64,000 bases of DNA, taken from Vagococcus proximus (GTDB lineage: Bacteria; Bacillota; Bacilli; Lactobacillales; Vagococcaceae). Within the stretch, counting starts at the first letter, position 1; each line of letters begins with the position of its first letter. The DNA is taken from positions 1-64,000 of the forward strand of contig NZ_JAPDSH010000008.1 in assembly GCF_029143285.1 (NCBI RefSeq), in the 5' to 3' direction. Shown piece by piece: positions 1 to 8,936 of this stretch. The position numbers and the translations under genes were made by a program. The notes below the pieces were generated by a model that did no database searches, was not told the DNA's origin, and saw only the letters and a list, made by a program, of their open reading frames with translations.

Positions 1-110
1 TGATTTTTAATTCGTCAACCTATTTCCCATAATTTTTTATTTTTATTTAAAAACAATGTAGTACTACATCATCTGAATGCTATACTTCTTAATAATTATT
101 TCGCCAATGT

Positions 111-136
111 AAAAAAAAGACGCGCATCAGCACGTC
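111..136 (-). terminator. Intrinsic terminator of the AraC-type regulator gene
   Basis: On the minus strand a GACGTGC/GCGCGTC stem with a short TGAT loop lies just after the stop codon and is followed by eight T residues. The rest of positions 1-110 is AT-rich and shows no gene. Confidence 0.8.
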
Positions 137-137
137 T

Positions 138-2372
138 CTATTTTTTATATTCTGACCTATATTGTCCCGGAGTGACGCCTACAATACTCTTAAACTTTCT
201 AGTATAGTTAGATACATCATAGTATCCTGTTTGAACTACTATTTCTTTAATTGTGTCATCTGTCTCTACCAATCGGCGCTTAATTTCCTCCAACCTTAAC
301 TCTTGTACATATCTAGAAAACGTTACTCCTGTTTGCTCTTTTACGAAACGACTTAAATACGATATAGAGAAATTAAATATTAATGCCATATTCTCAAGTG
401 ATAAATCATGCGATCTATAATTGTCATTGATATAGATAATAATGTCCGACTCTAATTTATTAGTTTTCTCTTCTTTAGCCCTATTCACTTCTTGGCAAAC
501 TTGATTAACTAATTCTAATAACTCTTTTTCTAATGCATCTGGCGTATCGTATTCAACTATCGTTTGAAATGAACTTAACAAGTCTTCTTTTTCTAGTTGA
601 TCAATTGAATCTATAACCGCTTTAATAGTATCGAAATAATAATATTTTTTTTCGTTACTGGTCATGCTTCTCAATTCACTATTCGAAAAAATTGTTTTTA
701 CAGTCTCCATTGAAACAACTTCATCTCCCTCTGCAATCCCTTGTTTCAACTTACTTTTCAAAGCATTAGGGATACTAAAAAATTTCGGTGCAGAGTAGAT
801 AATATTTTTAAAAAAGAATAGGTCTTCTTTCCTCGATTCTCTGTGAGCATTATATGCCGAAATAGCTTCTATATACGACCTATTAAGATAGATTAATTCC
901 GAGTAGCATTCACCTATATCAAGGACCGTTTTTGTGTACAATTCTTGGTTCAATACCCTTTGCAAACTTAATACATACTGCCGATGATTAGTTATTACTT
1001 TTTCATCTGTAACCACTAAAACCAATTGATCCCTATCCGGCATCTCGACTGCATCAATTCTCGCACTTTCGATTTCCATAGGAAAATGCTCTAACAACAC
1101 CGTTCTTTGTTTCACTTTATCTTTCTCAGCTATCTCGTCCTGTGTTCCTAGTAACATAACAAAATAATTACTTCCAGCCATCTCTACAGACAACTCGTCC
1201 ATTTTGTCATTTAATATATCTGTTGTTTTATACTTACCCTCTAACAATTTCGTTAAAAAATAGCCCCGTACATAACTTTGCTTTTCATCGAGCGCTTTAT
1301 TCATTGATTGATGTTCTTGAACGAAGTTATTCACTCTATTTTCAAGAGATAACCACTCTCCATGGTCATCCAACGGTTCCTCCTTTGAGGCAATCTTCTG
1401 AAAGGCTGCATCTATCTTCTTAATTGGTTGATACTGCTTTAAACTCATTATATAACTCATAACTAAACCAACACTAAAAATAATAACACTTACAATACCA
1501 AATAACTTCTTAGCTGCCTTCAACGGATACATGAACTGTTCCGTTTCTAAAATCGTTACAAGTCGAAAACCTTCCACTCCCATCTTTAAACTTGAAACAG
1601 TATAATCCATACCTTCTATATTTATCCTAGATCCCCCTCTAAGCAAGGGAGTGATTTCACCATTTTCTACAAACACTTCTTTACTTTCAGCCGATGATAC
1701 TACTACGCGATTCTCTTTATCTACTAAATAAGCTACGCCTTCATAATCAGCTGTAGTATTATTCAAAACCTTTTGTAATTCTTGCTTATTTATCAAGAAA
1801 AACGCACTTCCATTTTGAATACCTCCCGAAAACAACGGAACATAATACTGCACCATACCTCTAGAACCTTCTCGAGAGGGAGACAATGTCAACGTCGGTA
1901 ATTTCAATTTCAAATTATTATCCAACGCCTTTAAAGTCAATCCTTTATCTCTGAATCTATTCTCTACCAACGCTTCTTTAGTATAAGTACCATTGTGAGA
2001 ATAAAATAACTCATCCGTATTATAATAAAGAAACATCTCTGAGATAAATGAACTATTTGATTGGATATTCCCTAACTCTGTTCGACTTTCAATATTATAA
2101 TAAGGATGTTTCAACATATAATTAGTAAGTTTAGGATTTAACTTCACTTGTTCTGCCATCTTATCCAGTTCACTAAAACGTTCAGAAATTAATGTATCTG
2201 TCTGCCTTAGGTTATTGACATTAGAAGCCTCTAATTGCTTTTCTTGACTTAATACTGTCGAATGATAAAGCGCGCCTACCAATATGACAAACGGGACTAA
2301 AAAAATGAGTAAATATGATACGAAATATCTAAATAATAACCCTGTGCAATACTTTTTAACATACCCTCTCAC
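138..2372 (-). CDS. Membrane-anchored AraC-family transcriptional regulator
   Basis: 744 aa. It has a transmembrane segment at about residues 15-38, then an extracytoplasmic region of about 250 residues that looks like a Cache-type sensor, and a second membrane segment at about 287-310. A cytoplasmic linker follows, and a C-terminal AraC double helix-turn-helix (about 645-742, ending in the typical GVTPGQYR motif). Proteins of this plan (YesN/AraC hybrid type) sense an external ligand and activate nearby sugar-uptake genes; that role is inferred here. The GTG start has GGAGG seven bases upstream. It follows the DUF624 gene by 16 bases, so the two are probably cotranscribed. No transporter is visible within the window; a partner could lie to the left. 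Confidence 0.85.
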   Translation of the reverse strand: MRGYVKKYCTGLLFRYFVSYLLIFLVPFVILVGALYHSTVLSQEKQLEASNVNNLRQTDTLISERFSELDKMAEQVKLNPKLTNYMLKHPYYNIESRTELGNIQSNSSFISEMFLYYNTDELFYSHNGTYTKEALVENRFRDKGLTLKALDNNLKLKLPTLTLSPSREGSRGMVQYYVPLFSGGIQNGSAFFLINKQELQKVLNNTTADYEGVAYLVDKENRVVVSSAESKEVFVENGEITPLLRGGSRINIEGMDYTVSSLKMGVEGFRLVTILETEQFMYPLKAAKKLFGIVSVIIFSVGLVMSYIMSLKQYQPIKKIDAAFQKIASKEEPLDDHGEWLSLENRVNNFVQEHQSMNKALDEKQSYVRGYFLTKLLEGKYKTTDILNDKMDELSVEMAGSNYFVMLLGTQDEIAEKDKVKQRTVLLEHFPMEIESARIDAVEMPDRDQLVLVVTDEKVITNHRQYVLSLQRVLNQELYTKTVLDIGECYSELIYLNRSYIEAISAYNAHRESRKEDLFFFKNIIYSAPKFFSIPNALKSKLKQGIAEGDEVVSMETVKTIFSNSELRSMTSNEKKYYYFDTIKAVIDSIDQLEKEDLLSSFQTIVEYDTPDALEKELLELVNQVCQEVNRAKEEKTNKLESDIIIYINDNYRSHDLSLENMALIFNFSISYLSRFVKEQTGVTFSRYVQELRLEEIKRRLVETDDTIKEIVVQTGYYDVSNYTRKFKSIVGVTPGQYRSEYKK

Positions 2373-2388
2373 AACTACTCCTCCGTTC

Positions 2389-3015
2389 TCACTCCTCTTC
2401 TAACGCTTCTCTTTTGCGCTCCATCTTCTTCATAGCCTGGTAAACAAACCAACTCGTCGGAATAATAAATAAAGGAACTCCCGCAAAAATCATCAAAATA
2501 GGTAATGCCGTCGTTATAATAAGCAACAGTCCGAAACCTAATAAGATTGCGATTGTTTCAAAAATATTACTGAAGAAATAAATAAACGCTTGCTTAATAT
2601 AAGAAAATGTTGATAAATCATAACGTGAATATATCGGAAACAAGTACAAAAACGTCCCTAAAACAAGTATTAGCAAAGCCAATAAAAAATAATGAACAAA
2701 ATAAGACCCTATATAAGCCTGAGATATTCTTAAATCAATTGCCAAAACCAATAAAAGCGCTGTCATAATATACCCTAATTTATTCAACTCCCAAAAATTA
2801 GTCTTATAATAGTCTTTAAAAACAGACCTTGTGTCAATTTCCTCTTCGGGTTCACTAATAAATAGGTAAATAATTCTAAACACCGTCCCCGTCGCAGGGA
2901 ACACACCGAAAGCGATTACACCTTTCAGCACATAAACAATCCACAAAATTTGAATCTCCAAGAACCTTAAAATCCATTCTCCTACTGTATAACTGTGTTT
3001 AACAAACCCCTGCAT
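2389..3015 (-). CDS. DUF624 (YesL-like) membrane protein
   Basis: 208 aa with about five hydrophobic segments (roughly residues 15-45, 75-98, 100-125, 140-165 and 165-195). The GVFPATGT motif near residue 40 is characteristic of the DUF624/YesL family. Members are commonly encoded beside carbohydrate ABC transporters and AraC-type sensors, but their biochemical role is unknown. An ATG at 3015 is chosen because GGAAGG lies nine bases upstream; an upstream TTG at 3039 and an ATG at 3024 lack a properly placed site. It is the first gene of a two-gene unit with the AraC regulator and is preceded by a promoter overlapping a large palindrome. Confidence 0.75.
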   Translation of the reverse strand: MQGFVKHSYTVGEWILRFLEIQILWIVYVLKGVIAFGVFPATGTVFRIIYLFISEPEEEIDTRSVFKDYYKTNFWELNKLGYIMTALLLVLAIDLRISQAYIGSYFVHYFLLALLILVLGTFLYLFPIYSRYDLSTFSYIKQAFIYFFSNIFETIAILLGFGLLLIITTALPILMIFAGVPLFIIPTSWFVYQAMKKMERKREALEEE

Positions 3016-3037
3016 CTCTATCATCCTTCCACAAATC

Positions 3038-3073
3038 AAAAACTCTATATAGTATATACTATATAGAGTTTTT
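3038..3073 (-). promoter_or_regulatory. 36-bp perfect palindrome overlapping the yesL-like promoter; may also terminate fumC
   Basis: Every base from 3038 pairs with its partner up to 3073 (centre between 3055 and 3056), and both flanks carry A/T runs. As RNA it would form a terminator hairpin after fumC. It also covers the -10 (TATAGT, 3063-3058) and start region of a minus-strand promoter whose -35, TTGCAA, lies at 3086-3081 with exactly 17 bp spacing. It could therefore be an operator, a terminator, or both; the sequence alone does not decide. Confidence 0.6.
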
Positions 3074-3127
3074 TAATGGATTGCAATATCTTCCATCTGT
3101 TTTTTTGGAAGCGTTACAATGGATTTA

Positions 3128-4501
3128 TTAATCTAGCATTTTTTTAGGATTTAATATCTCAATCAATTGTTCTTCTGTATATTCTGTTAACTCAACTGCA
3201 GCTTCGATTAAAGTTAGATCATTAGCAAATGCATATTTCGCAACTTTAGCACTATTATCATAACCAATATGAGGATTTAAAGCTGTAACCAACATTAACG
3301 AATCATTCAACAAACCTGTCATACGTTTTTCATTCACTTCAATCCCTACTAAACAACGTTCTCTAAACGATGCCATACCTTCGGCTAAAAGATTTACACT
3401 TTGAACAAAATTAAGCATAATAACTGGTTTAAATACGTTCAACTCAAAATTACCCTGGCTTGCCGCAAACTGAATGGTTGTTTGATTTCCCATAATCTGG
3501 GCCACTACCATAGTTAACGCCTCAACCTGTGTTGGATTAATCTTACCTGGCATAATAGAACTTCCAGGTTCATTGCTCGGTATTGTAATTTCTCCAAAAC
3601 CACAACGAGGACCGCTTGCTAACCAGCGGATATCATTTCCAACTTTCATCAAGTCTCCTGCTAAACTTGTCAACACACCATGAACCGCAGTCATATCACT
3701 ATGAGAAGTTAGGCCATAGAATTTATTTAGATGTTCTTTAAATCCAGGGAAGAAGGCTTCGTTGATCGCATTTACTGTTCCCTCTGAAAAAGTAGAGGAT
3801 GCATTAAGTCCTGTCCCTACAGCTGTTCCCCCAATAGGTAAATATGCTAATTCTTCAACTAATTGTTGCAGCATCGTATAGTTCTTTTCGATCATAGCGT
3901 GCCAGCCACTAATTTCTTGACCGAACGTTAGAGGTGTTGCATCTTGTAAATGTGTTCTTCCGATCTTGACTTGTTTAGCGTAACGTTCCTTTAACACTGC
4001 CAACTCGTTTAACCACATCTCCATCTCTGGTAGTAACTTTTCAATTACCATACGACGAGCAGCCATGTTCATAGCCGTTGGAAAGACATCATTTGAACTT
4101 TGTGACATATTGATGTCATCATTCGGGTGAAGCGTCTTCTCTCCAGTTTTTTTATTACCTGTATTAGCAATCACTTCATTAACATTCATATTAGTTTGCG
4201 TCCCACTACCTGTTTGCCATACTTTTAATGGGAAGAAGCTCATAATGTCATCTGCAGACAACAACTCATCACATACTGATGTAATAAGCAGCATTTTTTC
4301 ATTTGATAATTTACTTTCAGCAGCATTTTGAACTGACGCCGCGCGTTTAACATGAACTAATGCTCTCACCAATTCCTCAGGCATTTTTTCAGATCCTATC
4401 GGAAAGTTTTGTAAACTTCTTTGTGTTTGCGCTCCCCAACTTGCTTCTACAGGAACTTCTATTTCACCAATTGAATCTCTTTCTATACGATACTCTCCCA
4501 C
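3128..4501 (-). CDS. fumC: Class II fumarate hydratase
   Basis: 457 aa, normal length for the homotetrameric iron-independent fumarase, which interconverts fumarate and L-malate in the cytoplasm. Visible family signatures are TGSGTQTNMN near residue 100, the SQSSNDVFPT segment, and the GSSIMPGKINP superfamily signature near residue 320. Together with the GGTAVGTG segment these separate it from the aspartase next door. The GTG start has GGGAG nine bases upstream. It lies 103 bases downstream of aspA on the same strand, so the pair can turn aspartate into malate via fumarate. No other citrate cycle gene is in the window. The large palindrome downstream probably ends the transcript. Confidence 0.95.
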   Translation of the reverse strand: MGEYRIERDSIGEIEVPVEASWGAQTQRSLQNFPIGSEKMPEELVRALVHVKRAASVQNAAESKLSNEKMLLITSVCDELLSADDIMSFFPLKVWQTGSGTQTNMNVNEVIANTGNKKTGEKTLHPNDDINMSQSSNDVFPTAMNMAARRMVIEKLLPEMEMWLNELAVLKERYAKQVKIGRTHLQDATPLTFGQEISGWHAMIEKNYTMLQQLVEELAYLPIGGTAVGTGLNASSTFSEGTVNAINEAFFPGFKEHLNKFYGLTSHSDMTAVHGVLTSLAGDLMKVGNDIRWLASGPRCGFGEITIPSNEPGSSIMPGKINPTQVEALTMVVAQIMGNQTTIQFAASQGNFELNVFKPVIMLNFVQSVNLLAEGMASFRERCLVGIEVNEKRMTGLLNDSLMLVTALNPHIGYDNSAKVAKYAFANDLTLIEAAVELTEYTEEQLIEILNPKKMLD

Positions 4502-4548
4502 TTACAATCGCTCCCTTATTTTCAATTTCTATACCTTTATTATGCCAC

Positions 4549-4594
4549 AATACCCCCGAACATCAAACAGACACGTAAGATGTTTGGAGGTATT
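4549..4594 (-). repeat. Imperfect inverted repeat between aspA and fumC
   Basis: Two 16-nt arms (4549-4564 and 4579-4594) pair with one mismatch and one G-U pair around a 14-nt loop. On the minus strand no T-run follows, so it is not a typical terminator. It may stabilise or attenuate the aspA-fumC message; this is inference. Confidence 0.5.
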
Positions 4595-4604
4595 TTAATT
4601 TGTT

Positions 4605-5960
4605 CTATTCCATAATAGCTGCTAATATTTCTTCTGATACACCATGTTCGCGCGCTACTTGCGGTACTGTTTTATTATCACGTAAACTTTCTTTCGTAAT
4701 AGTAGAGGCTTCATCGTAGCCAATATGTGCCGCTAAGGCTGTCGTTAAGTACGTACTTCTTTCTAATAACTCGCGACATCTTTCCTCATTAGCTTTAATA
4801 CCTTTAACGCAGTTCGTATTAAAAGTCATTAATGAATTATCTAACACACGGAATGATTCGATAATTTTATGAAAGATAACCGGTTCGAAAGCATTTAACT
4901 CTAATTGCCCACCTTCTACCGCCATCGCTACCGTCACACTGTTCCCCGCTGCTAAGAAGGCCGCTTGATTTACCACTTCAGGAATAACCGGATTGATTTT
5001 ACCCGGCATAATAGATGACCCATTTTGGCGTGCTGGGATTAAAATTTCACCAAATCCTGTACGAGGCCCTGAAGAAAGTAATCGAATATCATTCGCAATC
5101 TTAGAACAACTTAAGCCAATTGTTTTTAAGCAATCTGCTACCACACCAAAACTTTCGATGTTTTGCGTACCATCTACTAAATCTTCAGCTACTTCCAAGT
5201 TTAAACCCGTTAATTCATTCAGGTGCTTGTTAACTGTTACCGGGAACGCTTCATGAGCCGAAATTCCTGTTCCAATAGCTGTTCCTCCCATATTCAAAGA
5301 ACGCACCTCATCTCTAACTGCTGCTAAACGTTTAATATTGCGTTTTGTCACCATGTAGTACGCATGGAATTCCGCCCCTAATGTAATCGGCACAGCATCA
5401 CTTAATTGCGTACGGCCCATTTTCTTAACATGAGCAAACTCTTGCGCTTTCTCTTCAAAGGATACTGCTAACTCTTCTAATGTTTTAAGGAACATGTCTG
5501 CTAATTTTAAAATAGTTAGTTTTCCACTAGATGGGTAAACATCATTCGTTGATTGGCCTTTATTAACATGGTCATTCGGACTAACTAAATCGTAGTCCCC
5601 TTTTTCGCCACCTAATAATTCAATCGCACGATTGGCAATAACCTCGTTAATATTCATATTTGTACTTGTACCAGCACCACCTTGAATCGGATCAACAATC
5701 ATCTGTCCAATCAAATTACCTGCAAGCATTTCATCCGCTACTGCTAAGATCGCTTCACCAACTTTAGGATCTAATTCTCCCAACTCCATATTGGTAAGGG
5801 CACATGCTTTCTTTATCTCAATTAAACTCTCAACTAAAACGGGATCTAATTTCATTTGCGTAATTTGGAAATTATCCATTGCGCGTTGGGCATTCACACC
5901 ATAGTACGCTTCTCCTGGAATATTCAACTTGCCTACACTATCATGTTCTTCACGGTACAT
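4605..5960 (-). CDS. aspA: Aspartate ammonia-lyase
   Basis: 451 aa. It deaminates L-aspartate to fumarate and ammonia in the cytoplasm. Signatures seen are GGAGTSTNMN near residue 100, SPNDHVNKGQSTNDVYPS, and GSSIMPGKINPVIPE near residue 320, the SS loop of the aspartase/fumarase superfamily. The PV after the last signature is typical of aspartases rather than fumarases. The ATG has GGGGGA six bases upstream. It is upstream of fumC in the same orientation, giving an aspartate to malate route that could feed malate use or redox balance. A candidate CcpA site lies about 50 bases upstream, which suggests carbon catabolite control. Confidence 0.93.
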   Translation of the reverse strand: MYREEHDSVGKLNIPGEAYYGVNAQRAMDNFQITQMKLDPVLVESLIEIKKACALTNMELGELDPKVGEAILAVADEMLAGNLIGQMIVDPIQGGAGTSTNMNINEVIANRAIELLGGEKGDYDLVSPNDHVNKGQSTNDVYPSSGKLTILKLADMFLKTLEELAVSFEEKAQEFAHVKKMGRTQLSDAVPITLGAEFHAYYMVTKRNIKRLAAVRDEVRSLNMGGTAIGTGISAHEAFPVTVNKHLNELTGLNLEVAEDLVDGTQNIESFGVVADCLKTIGLSCSKIANDIRLLSSGPRTGFGEILIPARQNGSSIMPGKINPVIPEVVNQAAFLAAGNSVTVAMAVEGGQLELNAFEPVIFHKIIESFRVLDNSLMTFNTNCVKGIKANEERCRELLERSTYLTTALAAHIGYDEASTITKESLRDNKTVPQVAREHGVSEEILAAIME

Positions 5961-6005
5961 AGAAGTTCCCCCTAATATATATTTAGCACCCTATCCTCCC
6001 GGGAT

Positions 6006-6019
6006 AGGAAACGTTTTCA
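6006..6019. promoter_or_regulatory. Candidate cre (CcpA) site upstream of aspA
   Basis: The 14 bases AGGAAACGTTTTCA match the low-GC Gram-positive cre consensus (TGNAANCGNWNNCA) at all but the first position. The site sits 46 bases before the aspA start, and a CCTATCC/GGATAGG inverted repeat (5990-6008) partly overlaps it. Just upstream on the minus strand is a TATACT that could be the -10, with no convincing -35. A site downstream of the -10 would block elongation when sugars are plentiful. Confidence 0.5.
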
Positions 6020-6143
6020 TAGTTAAAGTATATACCGTTTTTTGTATAATGGAAGACTTCTCTGTGAACATGAAAGTTTTATTACCTAATTGCACATCAA
6101 CTCTAATATTCCTCACTTCTCTATCTTTTAATTCTCACATAAT

Positions 6144-6175
6144 AAAAAAACTCCTTCTATAATAGAAGGAGTTTT
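6144..6175 (-). terminator. Terminator of the opp operon
   Basis: A 12-bp perfect stem (AAAACTCCTTCT and its complement) with a five-base loop lies right after the oppA stop, followed by a run of seven T on the minus strand. Confidence 0.9.
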
Positions 6176-6182
6176 AGACTCA

Positions 6183-7964
6183 CTAGTGCTCTTCAGAAGA
6201 CACGCCTACTTTTTCCCAAACATTGTAAACATCTGTGTTCCAATCAAAACCTGTTACACGTTTGCTTACTGGTTGTAACTCATGACGGTAAAGTGTCGGA
6301 ATAACAAACGCTTCTTCAAACGCGTATTCTTGCCACTCATCGAATGCTTTCTTACGGAAATCTGGGTCAAATGATTTCTCTGAATCAATTGCACCTAACA
6401 ACTCATCGTTTTTCTCATCAGCAAAACGTGTGTAGTTAAATTGTGCTGTACGACCATACAATCCTGAAGGTGACGGATCTGAACCTACACCCCAAGCACC
6501 TTGATAGACATCGACTTCTGGATCATCTTGTTTCAACTTGTCATAGAACGACTGCATATCAATCAAACGACCACTTGTCAGTTGAACATCTAAACCAATT
6601 TCTTTCCATGCATCCATATAATACTCTGCTAACGGTTGAGCTGTTTCGCCACCAGACATAGAAGCAAATTTGATAACTAATTTTTCACCTTTTTTATCTT
6701 CTACTAAGCCATCGCCATCTACATCTTTATACCCAGCATCCGCTAGTAATTTTTTAGCTTTTTCAACATCTTGTGTGTAACCTTTCATTTCACTATTATG
6801 GAATGTTTTAAAGATTGGTGGAATTAAAGCTGTTGCATTTTGACGCAGTCCGTTGTAGAACTCGTTCCCAACTGAATCATTATCTAAAGCATAACCCATT
6901 GCTTGACGAAGGCTCTTATCTGCCATCTTCGCATTTGGATCAGTTACAACTTCATTTTTATCTTTATCCCATTTCCCTTGCTTGAAGCCAATGTATGTAT
7001 ACGATTGTTCTTCACGACCTAAAATTTCATACCCTTCGATATCTTTATAGTTAGGGTACATATCTGTTGGGACTTTAATAGCGATATCAAATTTCTTAGA
7101 CTTCATCGCTTCTACCACTGATGCTGAAGGTGTTGTTGTGAAGACAATCTTGTCTAATTTTGGTTTCTCACCGTGGTAGTGTTTATTAGGAACATACACG
7201 ACTGATTCGCCAGGTGTGATTTTATCCATAACATATGGGCCTGTTGTAATTGGGTGTTTTCTTACAACATCTGCTGAATCTAAATCTTTCACTGCAATAT
7301 CTTTAAGCGCATGTTTAGGAGCCGCATAACTCCAAACGCCACCACCTGATTGCATCATACTCGGATTCATCTCTTTGAAATCAATCGTCATTGTTTTATC
7401 ATCCACTTTTTTAATACCTGAAATCGTATCCGCTTTACCTGAATGGTACTCATCCATGCCGACAACATTTGTAAATGTTGTATCATAACGAACCCCTGTA
7501 TAATCCTTATGTCCGATAATTTCATATGGATACATTACATCTTCAATTGTTAATTTTTCACCATCAGACCATTTCACATCTTTTTGAAGTGTAACCGTCA
7601 CTTGTTTTTTATCTTTATCGATATCTAACTTCGCAATCCCATCATCTGTGATTTGGAAATCTTTATCTGCACTAAACAATGACTCATGAGATGGTGCCAT
7701 AAACTGAACATCTGTGTTATCTGAATACAACTCCCATAAGAATAAACCTTGGAACTGAGAATCTGTTACCATCGCAACATCTAACGTGCCACCTTTAATT
7801 GGCTTCTCTCTATTAGAAACAGTTATTGGGAAGGTCGTCGCGTCAACCTTTTCAGTTTCTTTATTCGCTTTTTCACCTTTTTTCCCACCGCCGCTACATG
7901 CTGCTAGTGATAGAACTGCTAAACCTGTTAGTGCCAACATACCAAATTGTTTACTCTTTTTCAT
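6183..7964 (-). CDS. oppA: Oligopeptide ABC transporter, substrate-binding lipoprotein
   Basis: 593 aa. It has a lipoprotein signal peptide: basic start, hydrophobic stretch, and lipobox LAAC with Cys23 as the lipidated residue, followed by a Gly/Lys linker. The rest is a family 5 extracellular solute-binding protein. It would be anchored to the outer face of the membrane and deliver peptides to the OppBC channel. It is the last gene of oppDFBCA, 20 bases after oppC, with GGGGGGA upstream of the ATG. A closely related pheromone-binding or dipeptide-binding protein cannot be excluded from sequence alone, but the complete five-gene set favours oligopeptide uptake. Confidence 0.9.
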   Translation of the reverse strand: MKKSKQFGMLALTGLAVLSLAACSGGGKKGEKANKETEKVDATTFPITVSNREKPIKGGTLDVAMVTDSQFQGLFLWELYSDNTDVQFMAPSHESLFSADKDFQITDDGIAKLDIDKDKKQVTVTLQKDVKWSDGEKLTIEDVMYPYEIIGHKDYTGVRYDTTFTNVVGMDEYHSGKADTISGIKKVDDKTMTIDFKEMNPSMMQSGGGVWSYAAPKHALKDIAVKDLDSADVVRKHPITTGPYVMDKITPGESVVYVPNKHYHGEKPKLDKIVFTTTPSASVVEAMKSKKFDIAIKVPTDMYPNYKDIEGYEILGREEQSYTYIGFKQGKWDKDKNEVVTDPNAKMADKSLRQAMGYALDNDSVGNEFYNGLRQNATALIPPIFKTFHNSEMKGYTQDVEKAKKLLADAGYKDVDGDGLVEDKKGEKLVIKFASMSGGETAQPLAEYYMDAWKEIGLDVQLTSGRLIDMQSFYDKLKQDDPEVDVYQGAWGVGSDPSPSGLYGRTAQFNYTRFADEKNDELLGAIDSEKSFDPDFRKKAFDEWQEYAFEEAFVIPTLYRHELQPVSKRVTGFDWNTDVYNVWEKVGVSSEEH

Positions 7965-7984
7965 GTGTATTCCCCCCTGTTTTT

Positions 7985-8908
7985 TTATCCTAATCGTTGT
8001 CTTGCATCAGCCGAACGTTTTAGCGCTTGACCCACATAATTTATACTTAACATCATCACTAAAATTAGTACTGACGCTGGTAACCAAATCCATAATTTAT
8101 TTGAAAGCACATCGCCATTAGCGGCGTAAGCAATCAATGTTCCTAAACTTGGGACATCATTCGGTAAGCCGAAGCCCAAGAAGGTTAAAGTTGTTTCAAT
8201 CCCAATATTTGACGCAAAGTTCATCGTTAAGTTGGTAATGATTAATGAGCTTAGGTTAGGCATGATTTCTCTAAACATAATTTTGAAATCACTTGTTCCT
8301 AACGTTTTAGAAGCATTCACATAATCACGTCTACTCTCTGATAACGTCTTACTTCTAAATAGCCTTGCTTTACCTACCCAATAAAAAGCACTCATAATGA
8401 AGATAAATGACCAAACATTATATTTAGGAATAATCGTTACGAACACGATGATAATCATTTGAATCGGTAAAATCATAATAAAGTCGACAATTCTCATTAA
8501 GAAGTTATCTACTTTACCACCATAGTAACCAGCAGCAATCCCGATTCCCACCCCAATGACTGAGGTAATAATTGTAATCGCAAACCCAATCAAAATTGAG
8601 TTTCTGGCTCCGATAATCAGTTGACCTAAAACATCTCGGCCTCCTTCATCCGCCCCTAGTAAGTAAGTCATATCTTTCGCCTTACTGTACATACCTGGTT
8701 CAGCATACTTATCAAAAATACTAACTTTCATCACCGCATCTTGATTTACGACTATCGCTCCTATAAACACGGTTAATAAAATTAAAACTAATAACCCTAA
8801 TGAAAATATAGCTAATTTATCTTTTTTAAATTCACGAGCAATCATCTTGAACCCCATAGGTGGGATACTTTCAACTGTCGCAACTGCTTCATTCTTCTCT
8901 TTATTCAT
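7985..8908 (-). CDS. oppC: Oligopeptide ABC transporter permease OppC
   Basis: 307 aa from the ATG at 8908, which has GGTGGAG six bases upstream; a GTG at 8920 in frame is possible. After a short cytoplasmic N-terminus there is a membrane segment (about residues 34-58), an external loop, then a binding-protein-dependent transport permease domain with five more segments from about residue 95. The EAA-type coupling loop is near residue 200 (NASKTLGTSDFKIMFREIMPN). It pairs with OppB to form the channel. It lies between oppB and oppA in the operon. Confidence 0.9.
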   Translation of the reverse strand: MNKEKNEAVATVESIPPMGFKMIAREFKKDKLAIFSLGLLVLILLTVFIGAIVVNQDAVMKVSIFDKYAEPGMYSKAKDMTYLLGADEGGRDVLGQLIIGARNSILIGFAITIITSVIGVGIGIAAGYYGGKVDNFLMRIVDFIMILPIQMIIIVFVTIIPKYNVWSFIFIMSAFYWVGKARLFRSKTLSESRRDYVNASKTLGTSDFKIMFREIMPNLSSLIITNLTMNFASNIGIETTLTFLGFGLPNDVPSLGTLIAYAANGDVLSNKLWIWLPASVLILVMMLSINYVGQALKRSADARQRLG

Positions 8909-8936
8909 CCTCTTCTCCACCTTTCCTCAATTTTTC

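Noticed and set aside
3038-3073. Insertion sequence end or attachment site at the 36-bp palindrome
   Set aside because: No transposase, no second copy and no target duplication in the window.
3106-3119. Possible cre-like sequence TGGAAGCGTTACAA upstream of the DUF624 gene
   Set aside because: Half-site spacing is one base short of the cre consensus, and the match fails at the last positions.
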